DNA of 64,000 bases from Geobacter sp. (lineage in GTDB: Bacteria; Desulfobacterota; Desulfuromonadia; Geobacterales; Geobacteraceae): assembly GCA_016177775.1 (NCBI GenBank), contig JACOUQ010000015.1, positions 62,001 through 126,000 on the forward strand. The letters are read 5' to 3'. A program made the translations under genes and the position numbers. Positions 15,398 to 24,913 of this stretch are shown here, in pieces; position 1 is the stretch's first letter; each line of letters starts with the position of its first letter. The notes beneath the pieces are model-generated. The model did no database searches. It worked only from the letters and a program-made list of their open reading frames with translations, and had not been told where the DNA came from.

Positions 15398-16615
15398 ATG
15401 CCCCCCACTGACCTCTCAAAACTGAAGATAGAGAAGGAAAGCCCGCTCAAAACCGCGCGGCCGCGTAAGAAGAGACTCCTGATATGGGTGGGAGGTGCGG
15501 TCGCATTGGCCGTCGTGCTGCTGATGCTGGCAAAGTTCTTTGCCCCGGCCGTGGAAGTGGAGACGGTCACCGTTTCCCAGGTTTATCCCTCCCAGACCTT
15601 CACACTGCTGAATGCCAGCGGCTATGTGGTGGCGCAGCGCAAGGCGGCGGTCGCTTCCAAGACCACCGGGCGGCTGGAGTGGCTTGGCGTGGAGGAGGGG
15701 AGTCGGGTGAAGGCTGGTCAGGTTCTGGCACGCCTGGAGAACCAGGATGCGGTGGCTTCCCGCGAGCAGGCTGCCGCCAATCTCACGACCTCGCGCCACA
15801 ACCTGGAACAGGCCAAGGCCGAATTGCACGATGCCGAGCTGGCCTATAACCGGCAGAAGAGCCTGGTGGAACAGGGGATCGTGGCCAGGGCGGAGTACGA
15901 TGCCGCGGAGGCCCGCTTCCGGAAGGCCAAGGCCGCGGTAGCGGCGGCCGAGTCTTCATTGAAGTCCGTCACGGCCGCTCTCCGCGGTGCCGATGTTGCG
16001 GTGGAATACACCCTGATCCGCGCTCCGTTTGATGGAGTGGTGCTCACCAAGAACGCGGACCTGGGGGACATTGTCACGCCAATCGGCGCGGCCGCCAATG
16101 CCAAGGCAGCGGTGGTGACCATGGCCGACCTCGGCTCGCTCCAGGTTGAGGTGGATGTCTCCGAGTCGAACCTCGTGAAGGTGACGCCTGGACAGCCGTG
16201 CGAGATCCAGCTTGATGCCCTGCCCGACAGCCGTTTCCGGGGAGTGGTGCATATCATCGTGCCTACGGCAGACCGGAGCAAGGCCACGGTTATGGTGAAG
16301 GTCCGCTTCCTTGACCTCGATCCCCGTATCCTGCCGGAGATGAGCGCCAAGGTTGCGTTCCTGGAGCGGCCGGTGGCGCCCGCGGAACGAAAGCCCCGTA
16401 CGGCGGTCAATCCGGTGGCAGTGGCAAAGCGGGATGGAAAGGATATCGTCTTCGTGGTCCGGGGTGATCGCGTGGCCGCCGTACCGGTCACGCTTGGTCC
16501 CCGCATCGGCGAGAGTGTGGAAGTAACCAGCGGCGTGAAGGCAGGGGAGCGGATAGTCCTGCGGCCTCTGGATAAGCTGAAGGACGGCAGGAAGATAAAG
16601 ACGGCGGAAAAATAG
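15398..16615 (+). CDS. Periplasmic adaptor (membrane fusion) subunit of an ABC exporter
   Basis: 405 residues. A cytoplasmic basic N-terminus and one membrane anchor (LLIWVGGAVALAVVLLMLAKFF, about 28-49) precede a biotinyl-lipoyl-like domain split by a long helical hairpin (about 125-210, AANLTTSRHNLEQAKAELHDAELAYNRQKSL). The beta-barrel and membrane-proximal domains follow (VEVDVSESNLVKVTPGQPCEIQLD). This layout is that of HlyD/MacA adaptors, which bridge an inner-membrane pump to an outer-membrane channel. The ATPase gene begins immediately after the stop. No outer-membrane factor is in the operon; a TolC-like gene lies about 10 kb further on. Substrate unknown. Confidence 0.88.
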   Translation: MPPTDLSKLKIEKESPLKTARPRKKRLLIWVGGAVALAVVLLMLAKFFAPAVEVETVTVSQVYPSQTFTLLNASGYVVAQRKAAVASKTTGRLEWLGVEEGSRVKAGQVLARLENQDAVASREQAAANLTTSRHNLEQAKAELHDAELAYNRQKSLVEQGIVARAEYDAAEARFRKAKAAVAAAESSLKSVTAALRGADVAVEYTLIRAPFDGVVLTKNADLGDIVTPIGAAANAKAAVVTMADLGSLQVEVDVSESNLVKVTPGQPCEIQLDALPDSRFRGVVHIIVPTADRSKATVMVKVRFLDLDPRILPEMSAKVAFLERPVAPAERKPRTAVNPVAVAKRDGKDIVFVVRGDRVAAVPVTLGPRIGESVEVTSGVKAGERIVLRPLDKLKDGRKIKTAEK

Positions 16616-17299
16616 ATGTTACAATCCCCCATCGTCGAAATCCGCAACCTCTTCAAGTCCTACCGCCGCGGCAGTCAGGTAATCCCGGTGCTGCAGGACA
16701 TCTCCTTCGACATTGCCGAAGGGGAGTTCCTGGCGCTGATGGGGCCGTCCGGTTCGGGGAAGAGCACGCTCTTGAACCTGATTGCCGGGATAGATACCGT
16801 CGATAGCGGGACGATCCGGGTCGGCGGGGTGGTGATCGGCGCCCTCTCCGAGGCCGAGCTGGCCAAGTGGCGCGCCGCCAACGTGGGTTTCATCTTCCAG
16901 TTCTACAACCTGATCCCGGTGCTGACCGCTTTCGAGAACGTGGAGCTGCCGCTCCTGCTTACCGGCCTCTCCCGCCGTGAGCGGCACGAGCATGTGGAGG
17001 CGGTGCTGGCGCTGGTCAACCTCACCGACCGGATGGACCATAACCCCTCACAACTCTCCGGCGGCCAGCAGCAGAGGGTCGCCATCGCCCGGGCCATAGT
17101 CACCGACCCGACCATCCTCGTGGCCGACGAGCCGACCGGGGATCTGGACCGGGTCTCCGCGGAAGAAATCCTCTCCCTGATGGACAGGCTGGTGCATGAT
17201 TTCGGCAAGACCATAGTAATGGTGACCCACGACCCGAAGGCTGCCGAAAAGGCGCACGTGGTGCGGCATCTGGAGAAGGGGATTTTGACGAGTTCCTGA
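16616..17299 (+). CDS. ABC transporter ATP-binding protein (MacB/LolD type)
   Basis: 227 residues with Walker A GPSGSGKST (43-51), Q-loop FIFQFYNLIPVLTAFENVELP, signature LSGGQQQR, Walker B ILVADEPTGDLD and H-loop MVTHD. The FYNLIPVLTAxENVELPL pattern is characteristic of the MacB/LolD/FtsE class that drives mechanotransmission exporters rather than importers. Its ATG abuts the adaptor gene stop. The permease gene follows after a CACAGAG word palindrome. Confidence 0.9.
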   Translation: MLQSPIVEIRNLFKSYRRGSQVIPVLQDISFDIAEGEFLALMGPSGSGKSTLLNLIAGIDTVDSGTIRVGGVVIGALSEAELAKWRAANVGFIFQFYNLIPVLTAFENVELPLLLTGLSRRERHEHVEAVLALVNLTDRMDHNPSQLSGGQQQRVAIARAIVTDPTILVADEPTGDLDRVSAEEILSLMDRLVHDFGKTIVMVTHDPKAAEKAHVVRHLEKGILTSS

Positions 17300-17311
17300 A
17301 AATCAGATCTG

Positions 17312-17389
17312 GCCACAGAGACACAGAGACACGGAGAAAATCACAGAGGAAGAAATCTCTGAGTCTCTGAGTCTCTGTGACTCTGTGGC
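17312..17389. repeat. Word-repeat quasi-palindrome (CACAGAGA word) inside an ABC operon
   Basis: The left arm has GCCACAGAG-ACACAGAG-ACACGGAG and then TCACAGAGG (17312-17349). The right arm is CTCTGAGTCTCTGAG-TCTCTGTG-ACTCTGTGGC (17357-17389). Each arm holds three to four 8-bp words, and the arms complement each other word by word with one to two mismatches. The element occupies nearly all of the spacer between the ATPase and permease genes. Confidence 0.75.
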
Positions 17390-17404
17390 AAAAACAATCT
17401 ATTT

Positions 17405-18562
17405 ATGTTCTTATTGAAACTAATCCTGCGCAACGCCTTCCGACACAAGCTCCGCTCCATCCTCACGGTCGTGGGGGTGGCGGTGGCTATCCTCGCTTTC
17501 GGGCTGCTGCGCACGCTGGTGGGGCTCTGGTACCTGGGGGTGGAGAGCTCGTCCGCCACCCGTCTCATTTCCCGCAACGCCATTTCCCTTGTATTTCCTC
17601 TTCCCATCGCCTACCGCGACCGGATCCGCCGGGTCGAAGGGGTCACCGGCGTGGCTGGGGCAAGCTGGTTCGGCGGCATTTATATCGACGAGAAGCACTT
17701 TTTCCCCAGTTTCGCCGTTGAAGCTAAACCCTACCTGGATCTATATCCCGAGTTTGTTTTGACGGAGGATGAGAAGAAGGTCTTTTTGCATGACCGACGG
17801 GGTGCGATTGTCGGCCGCAAGCTTGCAGCCAAGGAAGGGTGGAAAATAGGGGATCAGATCACCCTGCGGGGTACGATCTTTCCGGGCCAGTGGGCCTTCG
17901 TGCTGCGCGGCATCTACCATGGCGCACAGAAGAGCACCGACGAGACCCAGTTTATTTTCCAATGGGACTATCTTAACGAGACCATGAAGAGGACCATTCC
18001 GCGCCGGGCAGATCAGGCCGGTATCTACATCGTCGGCGTGGCCGCGCCTGAGCTGGCGCCGCAGGTGGCCCAGACCATCGATGCCATGTTCAAGAACTCG
18101 CTGGCGGAGACCCTTTCCGAGACGGAAAAGGCGTTCCAGCTCAGCTTTGTCGCCATGACCGAAGCGATCATGATCGCCATCCAGATTGTCTCCTACGTGG
18201 TGATCGTGATCATCATGATCGTGGCCGCCAACACCATGGCAATGACCGCCCGCGAGCGGATCGCCGAGTACGCCACAATGAAGGTCATGGGATTCGGGCC
18301 GTTCCACATAGCCCTGACGGTTTTCGGAGAGTCGCTGACCATCGCTTTTGCTGGAGGGATGCTGGGAGTGGTCTTGACTTTTCCGGCAGCCCGCTGGATC
18401 GAGGTGAACCTCTCCCAGTTCTTCCCGGTGTTCATGATCTCGCCTGTCACGATTTTATTGCAGATGGCGGCGGCGGTTGTGGTGGGCGCTGTGGCTGGGG
18501 TGTTTCCGACCTGGCGGGGGAGCACCATAAGGATTGCGGAGGGGCTTCGGCGGGTGGGGTAG
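17405..18562 (+). CDS. ABC transporter permease, MacB/FtsX type
   Basis: 385 residues. TM1 near the N-terminus (SILTVVGVAVAILAFGLLRTL) is followed by a ~210-residue MacB-PCD-like periplasmic domain and then three C-terminal membrane segments (IQIVSYVVIVIIMIVAANTMAM; IAFAGGMLGVVLTF; ILLQMAAAVVVGAVAGVFPTW). This four-helix layout with MTARERIAEYATMKVMGF and the ending PTWRGSTIRIAEGLR is typical of type VII/MacB permeases. With the two upstream genes it makes a complete inner-membrane export unit. It is convergent with the chemoreceptor gene across a 19-bp hairpin. Confidence 0.88.
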   Translation: MFLLKLILRNAFRHKLRSILTVVGVAVAILAFGLLRTLVGLWYLGVESSSATRLISRNAISLVFPLPIAYRDRIRRVEGVTGVAGASWFGGIYIDEKHFFPSFAVEAKPYLDLYPEFVLTEDEKKVFLHDRRGAIVGRKLAAKEGWKIGDQITLRGTIFPGQWAFVLRGIYHGAQKSTDETQFIFQWDYLNETMKRTIPRRADQAGIYIVGVAAPELAPQVAQTIDAMFKNSLAETLSETEKAFQLSFVAMTEAIMIAIQIVSYVVIVIIMIVAANTMAMTARERIAEYATMKVMGFGPFHIALTVFGESLTIAFAGGMLGVVLTFPAARWIEVNLSQFFPVFMISPVTILLQMAAAVVVGAVAGVFPTWRGSTIRIAEGLRRVG

Positions 18563-18567
18563 GGGAT

Positions 18568-18617
18568 TGAATCCGTGAGGATTGAGCGTCCCGTTGCACT
18601 CAATCCTCACGGATTCA
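18568..18617. terminator. Perfect 19-bp hairpin between convergent genes
   Basis: TGAATCCGTGAGGATTGAG (18568-18586) and its exact reverse complement (18599-18617) around a 12-nt loop. The ABC permease ends on one side and the minus-strand chemoreceptor on the other. There is no T-run on either side, so it may be a repeat element acting as a bidirectional barrier rather than a classical terminator. Confidence 0.6.
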
Positions 18618-18627
18618 GTGGGGGTGT

Positions 18628-21117
18628 TTAAAGGGGCTTCTCTCCTTCGGCAACCTTGAACCCCGCCATTTCCGATTCCAGCGTCTTTATCTGGCCGGAA
18701 AGGCTCGACACGGACTCGTCCATCACCCTGGCAGCTTCCAGATTGATGCCGGACGACTCCTGGATGTCCTGGACCGCGTGGAGGATCTGCTCGCTACCCC
18801 GGCTCTGCTCGTCGCAGGCGAGCTTTATCCGCCGGATCATGTCGGTGATGCTTTCGGTCGATTTCGCAATCAGGTTCCCCACATTGCTCTGCTCGCGGGT
18901 GGAGTTTCTCACCTGGGCGGTCAACCCGCTCATCTTTTCTGCCGCAGAAAGGATCAGGTCGCTCCCTTTTCTCTGCTCGCCGGTGGCCCTGGCGATCTGG
19001 TCAACCATTTCGGAAACCTGTTCCGCGGCTTCGCGGATCATCAGGCTCCCCTGGGCCTGCTCCAGTGTGGCGCGGGCTATTTCCGTCACCTGATCGCTGG
19101 CCTTCTTCGTTCCGGAAACGATCTTGGCCAATGCTTCGCCCGAATTCCGGGACAGAAGTTCGCCGTCGGTAATGCTCTTTTCCGACTGGGTGATCGCTGC
19201 CACTGCCCTGCTGGTTTCGTTCTGGACCCCCTTGATAACTTCAGCTATCTCGCGGGTGGAGCTGCTGGTCCGGTCCGCCAGTTCCTTGATCTCGTCCGCG
19301 ACAACTGCGAAGCCTTTGCCGTGTTCGCCTGCCTGGGCAGCGATGATGGCGGCGTTCAGGGCGAGCAGGTTGGTCTGCCCGGCCACTTCGTCGATCACCG
19401 ACAGGATTGCGCCGATGTCCCCTGCCTTTTCGGAGAGGGTGGCGATCACTTCCGCGGTGATGCCGGAAGAACGCTTGATTTCGGCGATGCCGGCGATGGT
19501 GGCCTCAACTGATTTCTTTCCCGTCTCCGCGTCTTTGAGGACCTCGCTGGAAATGGCCGCCGCATCCTTTGCGTTGAATTCCACCTGCTTGATGGAGCCA
19601 TCCATCTGCGCCACCGAGGATGCCGTCCTGGTGGAGGCCTCCAGTAGGTTGGCGACGCTGCCGTCTATCTGCCGCAGGGAAGCGGCCATTTCCATGATGG
19701 AAGAGCTGACCTCGTCAACCGATTGCGACAGGGTTTCGACGTTAATTACCACCTCTTCAACGCTGGCCGCCATCTCCAGGATCGAGGAAGAGGTTTCCGC
19801 TGCCGACAGGGAGAGGCCGTCAACCCCGTTGGCGATTCCTTTGGTGGATGCATTTATTTCGATTATCGCCGAAGAGGTTTCCTGGGTGCCGCTTGCCTGG
19901 AGCTCCGCGGCGCTGACCACGCTCTTGGATGCGTCCAGGATGTTTCTGGAGACCCTGCCCAACTCGTCGATGATTTTCTTGGTCTTGCCGACCATCTCCG
20001 CGAGTTTCCGGGTCATGGCATTGAAATCGTTCCCCATCTCGCCGATCTCGTCCCTGGTATCCACGTTCAGCTGCCTGGTCAGGTCCCATGTGGTCGTCAC
20101 GCCGAGGATGTGCTGCTTCAGGTCATTGAACAGATGGAGGCTCTTCCTGACAGAGAGGAACAGGAGCGCCGATGCGCCGAGCAGTATGGCCGCGAAGGTG
20201 AGGATATTGGCGATGATTCCTTTCCACATGGTGGAGTACAGGGAGGTTACGTCCTTCTGGGAAAAGATGACGCCGACCGTTGTGCCGGCAGCGTCCTGTA
20301 TCGGGCTTGCTGCCACCATATACTTCGTCCCGTCCAGATTCACCACGGAAACCATCGGTTCCTTCAAACCGCTTGCCATTCTGTCGCCGAGCTTTGTTGC
20401 CAGCTTGAGGGTAATCTCTCTGCTGGTCGGATAGATCATGGAAAAATTACCTGCTTTTTCGCTCTTGTGATCGGTCGGGTGGCTCTTCAGGAAATCATCC
20501 GTAAGAAAGATGCTGACGTCGTTGCCGGTTATCTCCTTCATCTGCTGGAAGACATGGTCAATCTCCTCGGCTATTTCCATGTAGCCGATCGGTTTCCCCC
20601 CATATGTCACCGGACGGACGCTCCGGAGGGAGAAGAAGTTCTTTCCCATCTCGATCCCGGCCGCGAGCTGGTTTGTGGCAGCCGCCTTCTTGAACGTGGC
20701 CCTGCTCAGCTTGTCGCCCGACTCGGCCGGCTTGTGCACGCGGAGCAGAACCGTGCCGTCAGGCTGGATGAAATACATGTGGGTAATGTTGTTATTCTGT
20801 TTGATCTCTTCGAAGATCGGCTTGGCCGCTGCCAGAAGTTCATCCCTTTTCCCGGCGGCGAACAGCCCCAGCAGCCTGTCCAATTTGGTAAGACCGGAAT
20901 GGGCCCTGGCAAGGCCATCCGCGTCACCTTTCAATATCGATTGAAAGAGGTTGCTCTGATTGTTTGCCAGATCCTTGAATCTGTCCGTGAGCTGGTTCGC
21001 CTGGCCGCGGTAGGCAAAAAAGCCCATCAACGCCGTGCTGGCAAGAAAAATTCCGATTACGGTAATGATAACCCTGCGCTTGATTGTCAAATTTCCGTCT
21101 TTCATGTCCATTCCCAT
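18628..21117 (-). CDS. Methyl-accepting chemotaxis protein
   Basis: About 829 residues. TM1 ([21 protein letters not shown]) is followed by a ~270-residue periplasmic sensor of the Cache type ([20 protein letters not shown]... [37 protein letters not shown]), TM2 ([19 protein letters not shown]), a HAMP domain and a long coiled-coil signalling domain. The hairpin tip reads [33 protein letters not shown]: residues equivalent to Tsr Glu385 and Arg388 are Ile and Gln. Possible starts are ATG 21117, 21111, 21105 or TTG 21126; none has a clear ribosome-binding site. It lies 26 nt or less downstream of the aminotransferase gene, probably cotranscribed. Confidence 0.9.
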   Translation of the reverse strand: MGMDMKDGNLTIKRRVIITVIGIFLASTALMGFFAYRGQANQLTDRFKDLANNQSNLFQSILKGDADGLARAHSGLTKLDRLLGLFAAGKRDELLAAAKPIFEEIKQNNNITHMYFIQPDGTVLLRVHKPAESGDKLSRATFKKAAATNQLAAGIEMGKNFFSLRSVRPVTYGGKPIGYMEIAEEIDHVFQQMKEITGNDVSIFLTDDFLKSHPTDHKSEKAGNFSMIYPTSREITLKLATKLGDRMASGLKEPMVSVVNLDGTKYMVAASPIQDAAGTTVGVIFSQKDVTSLYSTMWKGIIANILTFAAILLGASALLFLSVRKSLHLFNDLKQHILGVTTTWDLTRQLNVDTRDEIGEMGNDFNAMTRKLAEMVGKTKKIIDELGRVSRNILDASKSVVSAAELQASGTQETSSAIIEINASTKGIANGVDGLSLSAAETSSSILEMAASVEEVVINVETLSQSVDEVSSSIMEMAASLRQIDGSVANLLEASTRTASSVAQMDGSIKQVEFNAKDAAAISSEVLKDAETGKKSVEATIAGIAEIKRSSGITAEVIATLSEKAGDIGAILSVIDEVAGQTNLLALNAAIIAAQAGEHGKGFAVVADEIKELADRTSSSTREIAEVIKGVQNETSRAVAAITQSEKSITDGELLSRNSGEALAKIVSGTKKASDQVTEIARATLEQAQGSLMIREAAEQVSEMVDQIARATGEQRKGSDLILSAAEKMSGLTAQVRNSTREQSNVGNLIAKSTESITDMIRRIKLACDEQSRGSEQILHAVQDIQESSGINLEAARVMDESVSSLSGQIKTLESEMAGFKVAEGEKPL

Positions 21118-21143
21118 CTTATTCAATAGAATTCTTTTCGATT

Positions 21144-22337
21144 TTAACGAAACAGTCCTGCATCCTTGGCCAGCCGCTCCCAGGCCGGCAGGCTCCGCTC
21201 AATCATTCCCATCTCCACGCAGTAGGCAATGCGGAAAAAGCCGGGCGCCCCGAAGCCGGCACCTGGGACGAGGAGGATGTTATGCTGCTGGGCGAGCCTT
21301 ACGAACTCCACGTCGTCCGGCAGCGGTGATTTGGGGAAGAGGTAGAAGGCGCCGTCGGGTTTGACCATGGAAAAACCCATTCTGGTGAGGTTGTCACAGA
21401 GCAGGTCGCGCTTCTGCTGGTAGAGGCCGATGTCCACAGAGACGCGCTGGAGCTTTGCCACCAGCCGCTGCATTAGGGCCGGAGCGTTGACGAAGCCGAG
21501 GACGCGATTGCAGAAGACCGCACCCTCCATGAACTGCTCCACGTCATGCATCCGGGGGTTGGCGGCCAGATAGCCGATCCTCTCTCCCGGAAGGGCCAGA
21601 TCCTTGCTGTGGGAGGTGACGATCACCGCATTGGTGACAAAGGGGAATATGTTCGGCACATGCTTGCCGTCGTAGCTGATCCGGGCGTACGGCTCGTCGG
21701 ATATGACATATATTTGCCGCCCCAGTTCCCGCTCTTTGCGCTCCAGCATCTCGCCGAGAGCCCTCAGTCGCTCCGCCGGGTAGATGACCCCCGTCGGGTT
21801 GTTGGGAGAGCAGATGATGATGGCGCGGGTCTTGTCGGTGATGGCCGCCTCGATGGCCGGAATGTCCAGCTGGAAAGTCTCCCTGTCGGTCCAGACTTCT
21901 TTCGGCACCCCTCCGTGGTTGTCGATGTAGAACTTGTACTCCACGAAGTATGGCGTGAGGATGATCACCTCCTCGCCGGGGTTGAGGATGGTCTTGAGCA
22001 CGACGTTGAGCGCCCCGCCGGCACCGCAGGTCATGATGACGTGGGCACCCTGCACCGGAAGGCCCGATGCCTCGGACAGCACGTCGGCAACGGCGCTGCG
22101 GGTCTCATCGTAGCCGGCGTTGCTCATGTAGCGGTGCATGCCGGGGATGGGATGGAGTGCCAGCTTGCGGAACTCCTCATTGAATTCCTCCGGTGGCTCC
22201 ACGTCCGGGTTGCCAATGGTGAAATCGAAGACGTTCTCGCCGCCGTGGATCTTGCGCAGTCGCGCCCCTTCCTCGAACATTTTCCTGATCCAGGAGGCCC
22301 GCTCGATGGAGGCGGCTATCTTGACGGCTATGGCCAT
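21144..22337 (-). CDS. Pyridoxal-phosphate aminotransferase, class I/II
   Basis: 397 residues of fold type I. Motifs are GNPDVEPP, the NPTGVIYP loop, the SDEPYARI segment and the PLP lysine in [19 protein letters not shown]. The pattern resembles aspartate or broad-specificity aminotransferases (AspB-like). The ATG at 22337 is preferred to those further upstream because AAGGAG precedes it by 6 nt. Amino-acid specificity cannot be assigned from the sequence. The chemoreceptor gene lies directly downstream on the same strand, which may reflect simple operon packing. Confidence 0.88.
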   Translation of the reverse strand: MAIAVKIAASIERASWIRKMFEEGARLRKIHGGENVFDFTIGNPDVEPPEEFNEEFRKLALHPIPGMHRYMSNAGYDETRSAVADVLSEASGLPVQGAHVIMTCGAGGALNVVLKTILNPGEEVIILTPYFVEYKFYIDNHGGVPKEVWTDRETFQLDIPAIEAAITDKTRAIIICSPNNPTGVIYPAERLRALGEMLERKERELGRQIYVISDEPYARISYDGKHVPNIFPFVTNAVIVTSHSKDLALPGERIGYLAANPRMHDVEQFMEGAVFCNRVLGFVNAPALMQRLVAKLQRVSVDIGLYQQKRDLLCDNLTRMGFSMVKPDGAFYLFPKSPLPDDVEFVRLAQQHNILLVPGAGFGAPGFFRIAYCVEMGMIERSLPAWERLAKDAGLFR

Positions 22338-22433
22338 GGTCATCTCCTTGTGTGGCATGGGAAAGTTTCAAAAATACCATAACAGTTGTCTGCGCGGCAA
22401 GCAGAAGATTGTCTACATCAGCGGCAAAAATCC

Positions 22434-22462
22434 TTGACACCCCTTGTGTTTCTCCGCACAAT
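22434..22462 (+). promoter_or_regulatory. Sigma-70-type promoter before the glycosyltransferase gene
   Basis: TTGACA (22434-22439), 17-bp spacer, CACAAT (22457-22462), 35 bp before the ATG at 22497. It lies in the divergent spacer between the aminotransferase and glycosyltransferase genes. Confidence 0.5.
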
Positions 22463-22496
22463 TCCCCCCGTAGCCATCCATTATGCGAGGCCTCCG

Positions 22497-23630
22497 ATGT
22501 TTTCGACAATCCTCCCCTGGATATTGATCCTGCCGCCGCTGGCGTATTCGCTGATTTCGCTCTTCTGCGGCCGTTCATACTTTGGCCGTTCGCACGCTGC
22601 TGCCGACCACACTCCTTCTGTAACTATCATCAAGCCGGTGAAGGGGAGGGATGCCGAAAGCTACGAGAACTTCGCCTCCTTCTGCCGCCAGGATTATCCC
22701 GTCCATCAGATAGTATTTGCCGTGGCCGATGCCGAAGACCCAGCCATCCCCGTTATCCACCGGATCATGGCCGATTTCCCGGATGTCGACATCGAACTGG
22801 TCATCGACCGTCGCATCCATGGCCCGAATTACAAGGTCTGCAACCTTATGAATGCTTGGCCCAAGGCGAAGCACGACATTGTGATCGTCTGCGACAGCGA
22901 CATCCGCGTGGTTGCATCATTCCTCCGCGAAGTCTGCGCTCCGTTCAGCGACCCGCAGGTGGGGCTGGTGACGTCGCTCTACCGCACTTCCAGCGTGCAG
23001 GGGACAGCCAGTGCCCTGGAGGCCCTCGGTTTTACGACGGAAATGGTCCCCAACGTGATGACTGCCCTGAAGCTGGAGGGGCTCTCCTTCGCCCTCGGCG
23101 CATCCATGGCGGTGCGGCGCGAGGCTGTCGAGAAAATCGGCGGTTTCGCGGTGCTGGTGGATTACCTGGCGGACGATTACCAGCTCGGCAATCAGGTGTT
23201 CAAGGCCGGCTACCGGCTGGAGCTTTCCGACTGCTTCGTGGAGAGTGTGATGCGCAGGGAGCGCCTCTCCACGGTCCTTTCCCGCCAGCTTCGCTGGGCC
23301 CGTACCATGCGGGTTTCCCGCCCCGGCGGGTACCTGGCATCCGGCATTACCCAGCCGTTTCCCCTCGCATTGCTGGCCATTGTCATTGCCGGTTTCTCCG
23401 TTTCCGGCATAGCTGCGGCGGCACTTCTCTATGCGGTCCGCTTCAGCGTGGCGCTGGTTTACAGCCGCGCTTTTGTCCGTGATAACCTCCTTCCCCGCTG
23501 GCTCTGGCTCCTCCCCATGCGCGATGCACTCTCCTTCGCCACCTGGGCGCTCTCCTTCCTCGGCGACCGGGTCCGCTGGCGCGGCCACCTTTTCCGAGTC
23601 CTCCCCGGAGGAAAATTGAAGGAAATTTGA
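22497..23630 (+). CDS. hpnI: Glycosyltransferase, probable HpnI (hopanoid glycosyltransferase, GT2/GT21 type)
   Basis: 377 residues. An N-terminal membrane helix (ILPWILILPPLAYSLISLF) is followed by a ceramide-glucosyltransferase-like GT-A domain: VTIIKPVKGRDAESYENFASFCRQDYP, CDSDIRV (DxD), LSFALGASMAVRREAVEKIGGF, DYLADDYQLG and QLRWARTMR (QxxRW). Two or three C-terminal membrane segments follow. This is the layout of HpnI, which attaches N-acetylglucosamine to bacteriohopanetetrol; ceramide glucosyltransferase homology is shared. No other hpn gene is in the window, so the hopanoid role rests on sequence resemblance only. The ATG at 22497 gives the family N-terminus. Confidence 0.72.
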   Translation: MFSTILPWILILPPLAYSLISLFCGRSYFGRSHAAADHTPSVTIIKPVKGRDAESYENFASFCRQDYPVHQIVFAVADAEDPAIPVIHRIMADFPDVDIELVIDRRIHGPNYKVCNLMNAWPKAKHDIVIVCDSDIRVVASFLREVCAPFSDPQVGLVTSLYRTSSVQGTASALEALGFTTEMVPNVMTALKLEGLSFALGASMAVRREAVEKIGGFAVLVDYLADDYQLGNQVFKAGYRLELSDCFVESVMRRERLSTVLSRQLRWARTMRVSRPGGYLASGITQPFPLALLAIVIAGFSVSGIAAAALLYAVRFSVALVYSRAFVRDNLLPRWLWLLPMRDALSFATWALSFLGDRVRWRGHLFRVLPGGKLKEI

Positions 23631-23638
23631 ACGAGTCC

Positions 23639-23697
23639 GGTTTCAAGTTTCGAGTTTCGTGTTTCGAGACTCTAGTCCCCAGTCCACAGTCCCTGCT
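23639..23697. repeat. Tandem TTTCGAG and AGTCC words after the glycosyltransferase gene
   Basis: TTTCAAG-TTTCGAG-TTTCGTG-TTTCGAG (23641-23668) is followed by AGTCCCC-AGTCCAC-AGTCCC (23673-23693). Both are single arms. The second is the reverse complement of the GGGGACC words in mnmA. Confidence 0.5.
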
Positions 23698-23757
23698 TTT
23701 CACTCCCCTTGCCCCTCATCCTCACCTTGTTATACTGAATCAAAAGCATAACTTCTC

Positions 23758-23832
23758 AACGCAAAGCCGCAAGGACGCAAAGAACACTCCTGATTAGTCA
23801 TTGGTTTTGTTGCGTCTTGGCGTCTTTGCGTT
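23758..23832. repeat. Word-repeat quasi-palindrome (CGCAAAG word), second copy
   Basis: Left arm AACGCAAAG-CCGCAAGG-ACGCAAAG (23758-23782). Right arm TTGCGTC-TTGGCGTC-TTTGCGTT (23810-23832). Same word family as 11906-11982, but with different copy order and centre. With the preceding block it fills the 226-bp gap before the MDR gene. Confidence 0.7.
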
Positions 23833-23856
23833 ACGCTTTGACTGGGAGGTGAAGCC

Positions 23857-24819
23857 ATGCGCGCGATTCGTGTCAATGCATTCGGCGAGCCGAAGGTGAT
23901 GCGGCTGGAGGAAGTGCCGGACCTGCGGCTGGGAGCCGGCGAGGTGGTGGTAAAGGTTCATGCTGTCGGGGTCAACCCGGTGGATGCCTATATCCGTTCC
24001 GGAATGTATCGCCCCGACCTGGAACTTCCCTATACCCCCGGTATCGACGGGGCAGGGGTGATAGCGGCGGTGGGGGAAGGGGTCAGGCACAGGAAGGTAG
24101 GGGACCGGGTCTACGTGGCCTGGTGCCTGTCGGGCACCTATGCGGAGCAGGTCCTTTGCAGGGAATTCCAGACCCACCACTTGCCGGATCATGTATCATT
24201 CGCCCAAGGCGCGGCTGTCGGAGTTCCATATGGCGCGGCTTTCCGGGCATTGTTCCAGCGGGCCAGGGCCGTGGCGGGCGAATCGATTCTGGTCCATGGG
24301 GCAAGCGGCGGTGTGGGGATCGCGGCAGTTCAACTCGCCAAGGCAGCAGGGCTCTGGATCATCGGCACCGCCGGCTCCGAGCGGGGAATGGAACTGGTCC
24401 GCGCCCAGGGGGCGCACCATGTTCTGAACCACAAAATGCCCGGCTATCTGGAGGGGCTGAAGGAGTTTCCCTGCGGCAAAGGGGTAGATGTGGTGCTGGA
24501 GATGCTGGCCAATGTCAACCTTGGGAGTGATCTCGGCATTCTTGCCCCCGGTGGCCGGGTGGTGGTGATCGGCAGCCGTGGCACTGTGGAGATCGATCCG
24601 CGCAACATGCTTCTACCGGAGAGCGCAATTTTCGGCATGAGCCTTTACAGTGCCACGGAGAAGGAGAGGATGAGCATGCACGCCGCCTTTGACGCTGGTC
24701 TGGAAAACGGCACCCTGATGCCGGTGATAAGCCGTGAGCTGCCGCTGGCCGAGGCCGCCGCCGGCCACCATGCGGTCATGGAGGCGAGTACGTTCGGGAA
24801 GATCGTTCTCATCCCTTGA
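23857..24819 (+). CDS. Zinc-independent MDR oxidoreductase (quinone oxidoreductase type)
   Basis: 320 residues of the medium-chain dehydrogenase/reductase superfamily. GroES-like N-terminus (MRAIRVNAFGEPKVMRLEEVP...VNPVDAYIRSGMY, PGIDGAGVI) and a Rossmann domain with VHGASGGVGIAAVQLAKAAG and GRVVVIGSRG. The catalytic zinc ligands of alcohol dehydrogenases are absent, and AxGVNPVD is typical of zeta-crystallin/QOR enzymes, which reduce quinones or enones with NADPH. Ribosome-binding site GGGAGG. No functional partner is adjacent. Confidence 0.85.
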   Translation: MRAIRVNAFGEPKVMRLEEVPDLRLGAGEVVVKVHAVGVNPVDAYIRSGMYRPDLELPYTPGIDGAGVIAAVGEGVRHRKVGDRVYVAWCLSGTYAEQVLCREFQTHHLPDHVSFAQGAAVGVPYGAAFRALFQRARAVAGESILVHGASGGVGIAAVQLAKAAGLWIIGTAGSERGMELVRAQGAHHVLNHKMPGYLEGLKEFPCGKGVDVVLEMLANVNLGSDLGILAPGGRVVVIGSRGTVEIDPRNMLLPESAIFGMSLYSATEKERMSMHAAFDAGLENGTLMPVISRELPLAEAAAGHHAVMEASTFGKIVLIP

Positions 24820-24913
24820 ATCATGGGGGCTGGCCGGTTGCAATTCCTCCAAGACCCGTTAAACTTTAAATTAAGCGCTTCAGGGCAATTACAAAGCATC
24901 CACGGAGGAGAGT

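Noticed and set aside
23641..23697. TTTCGAG tandem repeats considered as an origin iteron set or regulator array
   Set aside because: Copies are degenerate, have no DnaA boxes or replication gene nearby, and look like single-arm members of the word-repeat class.
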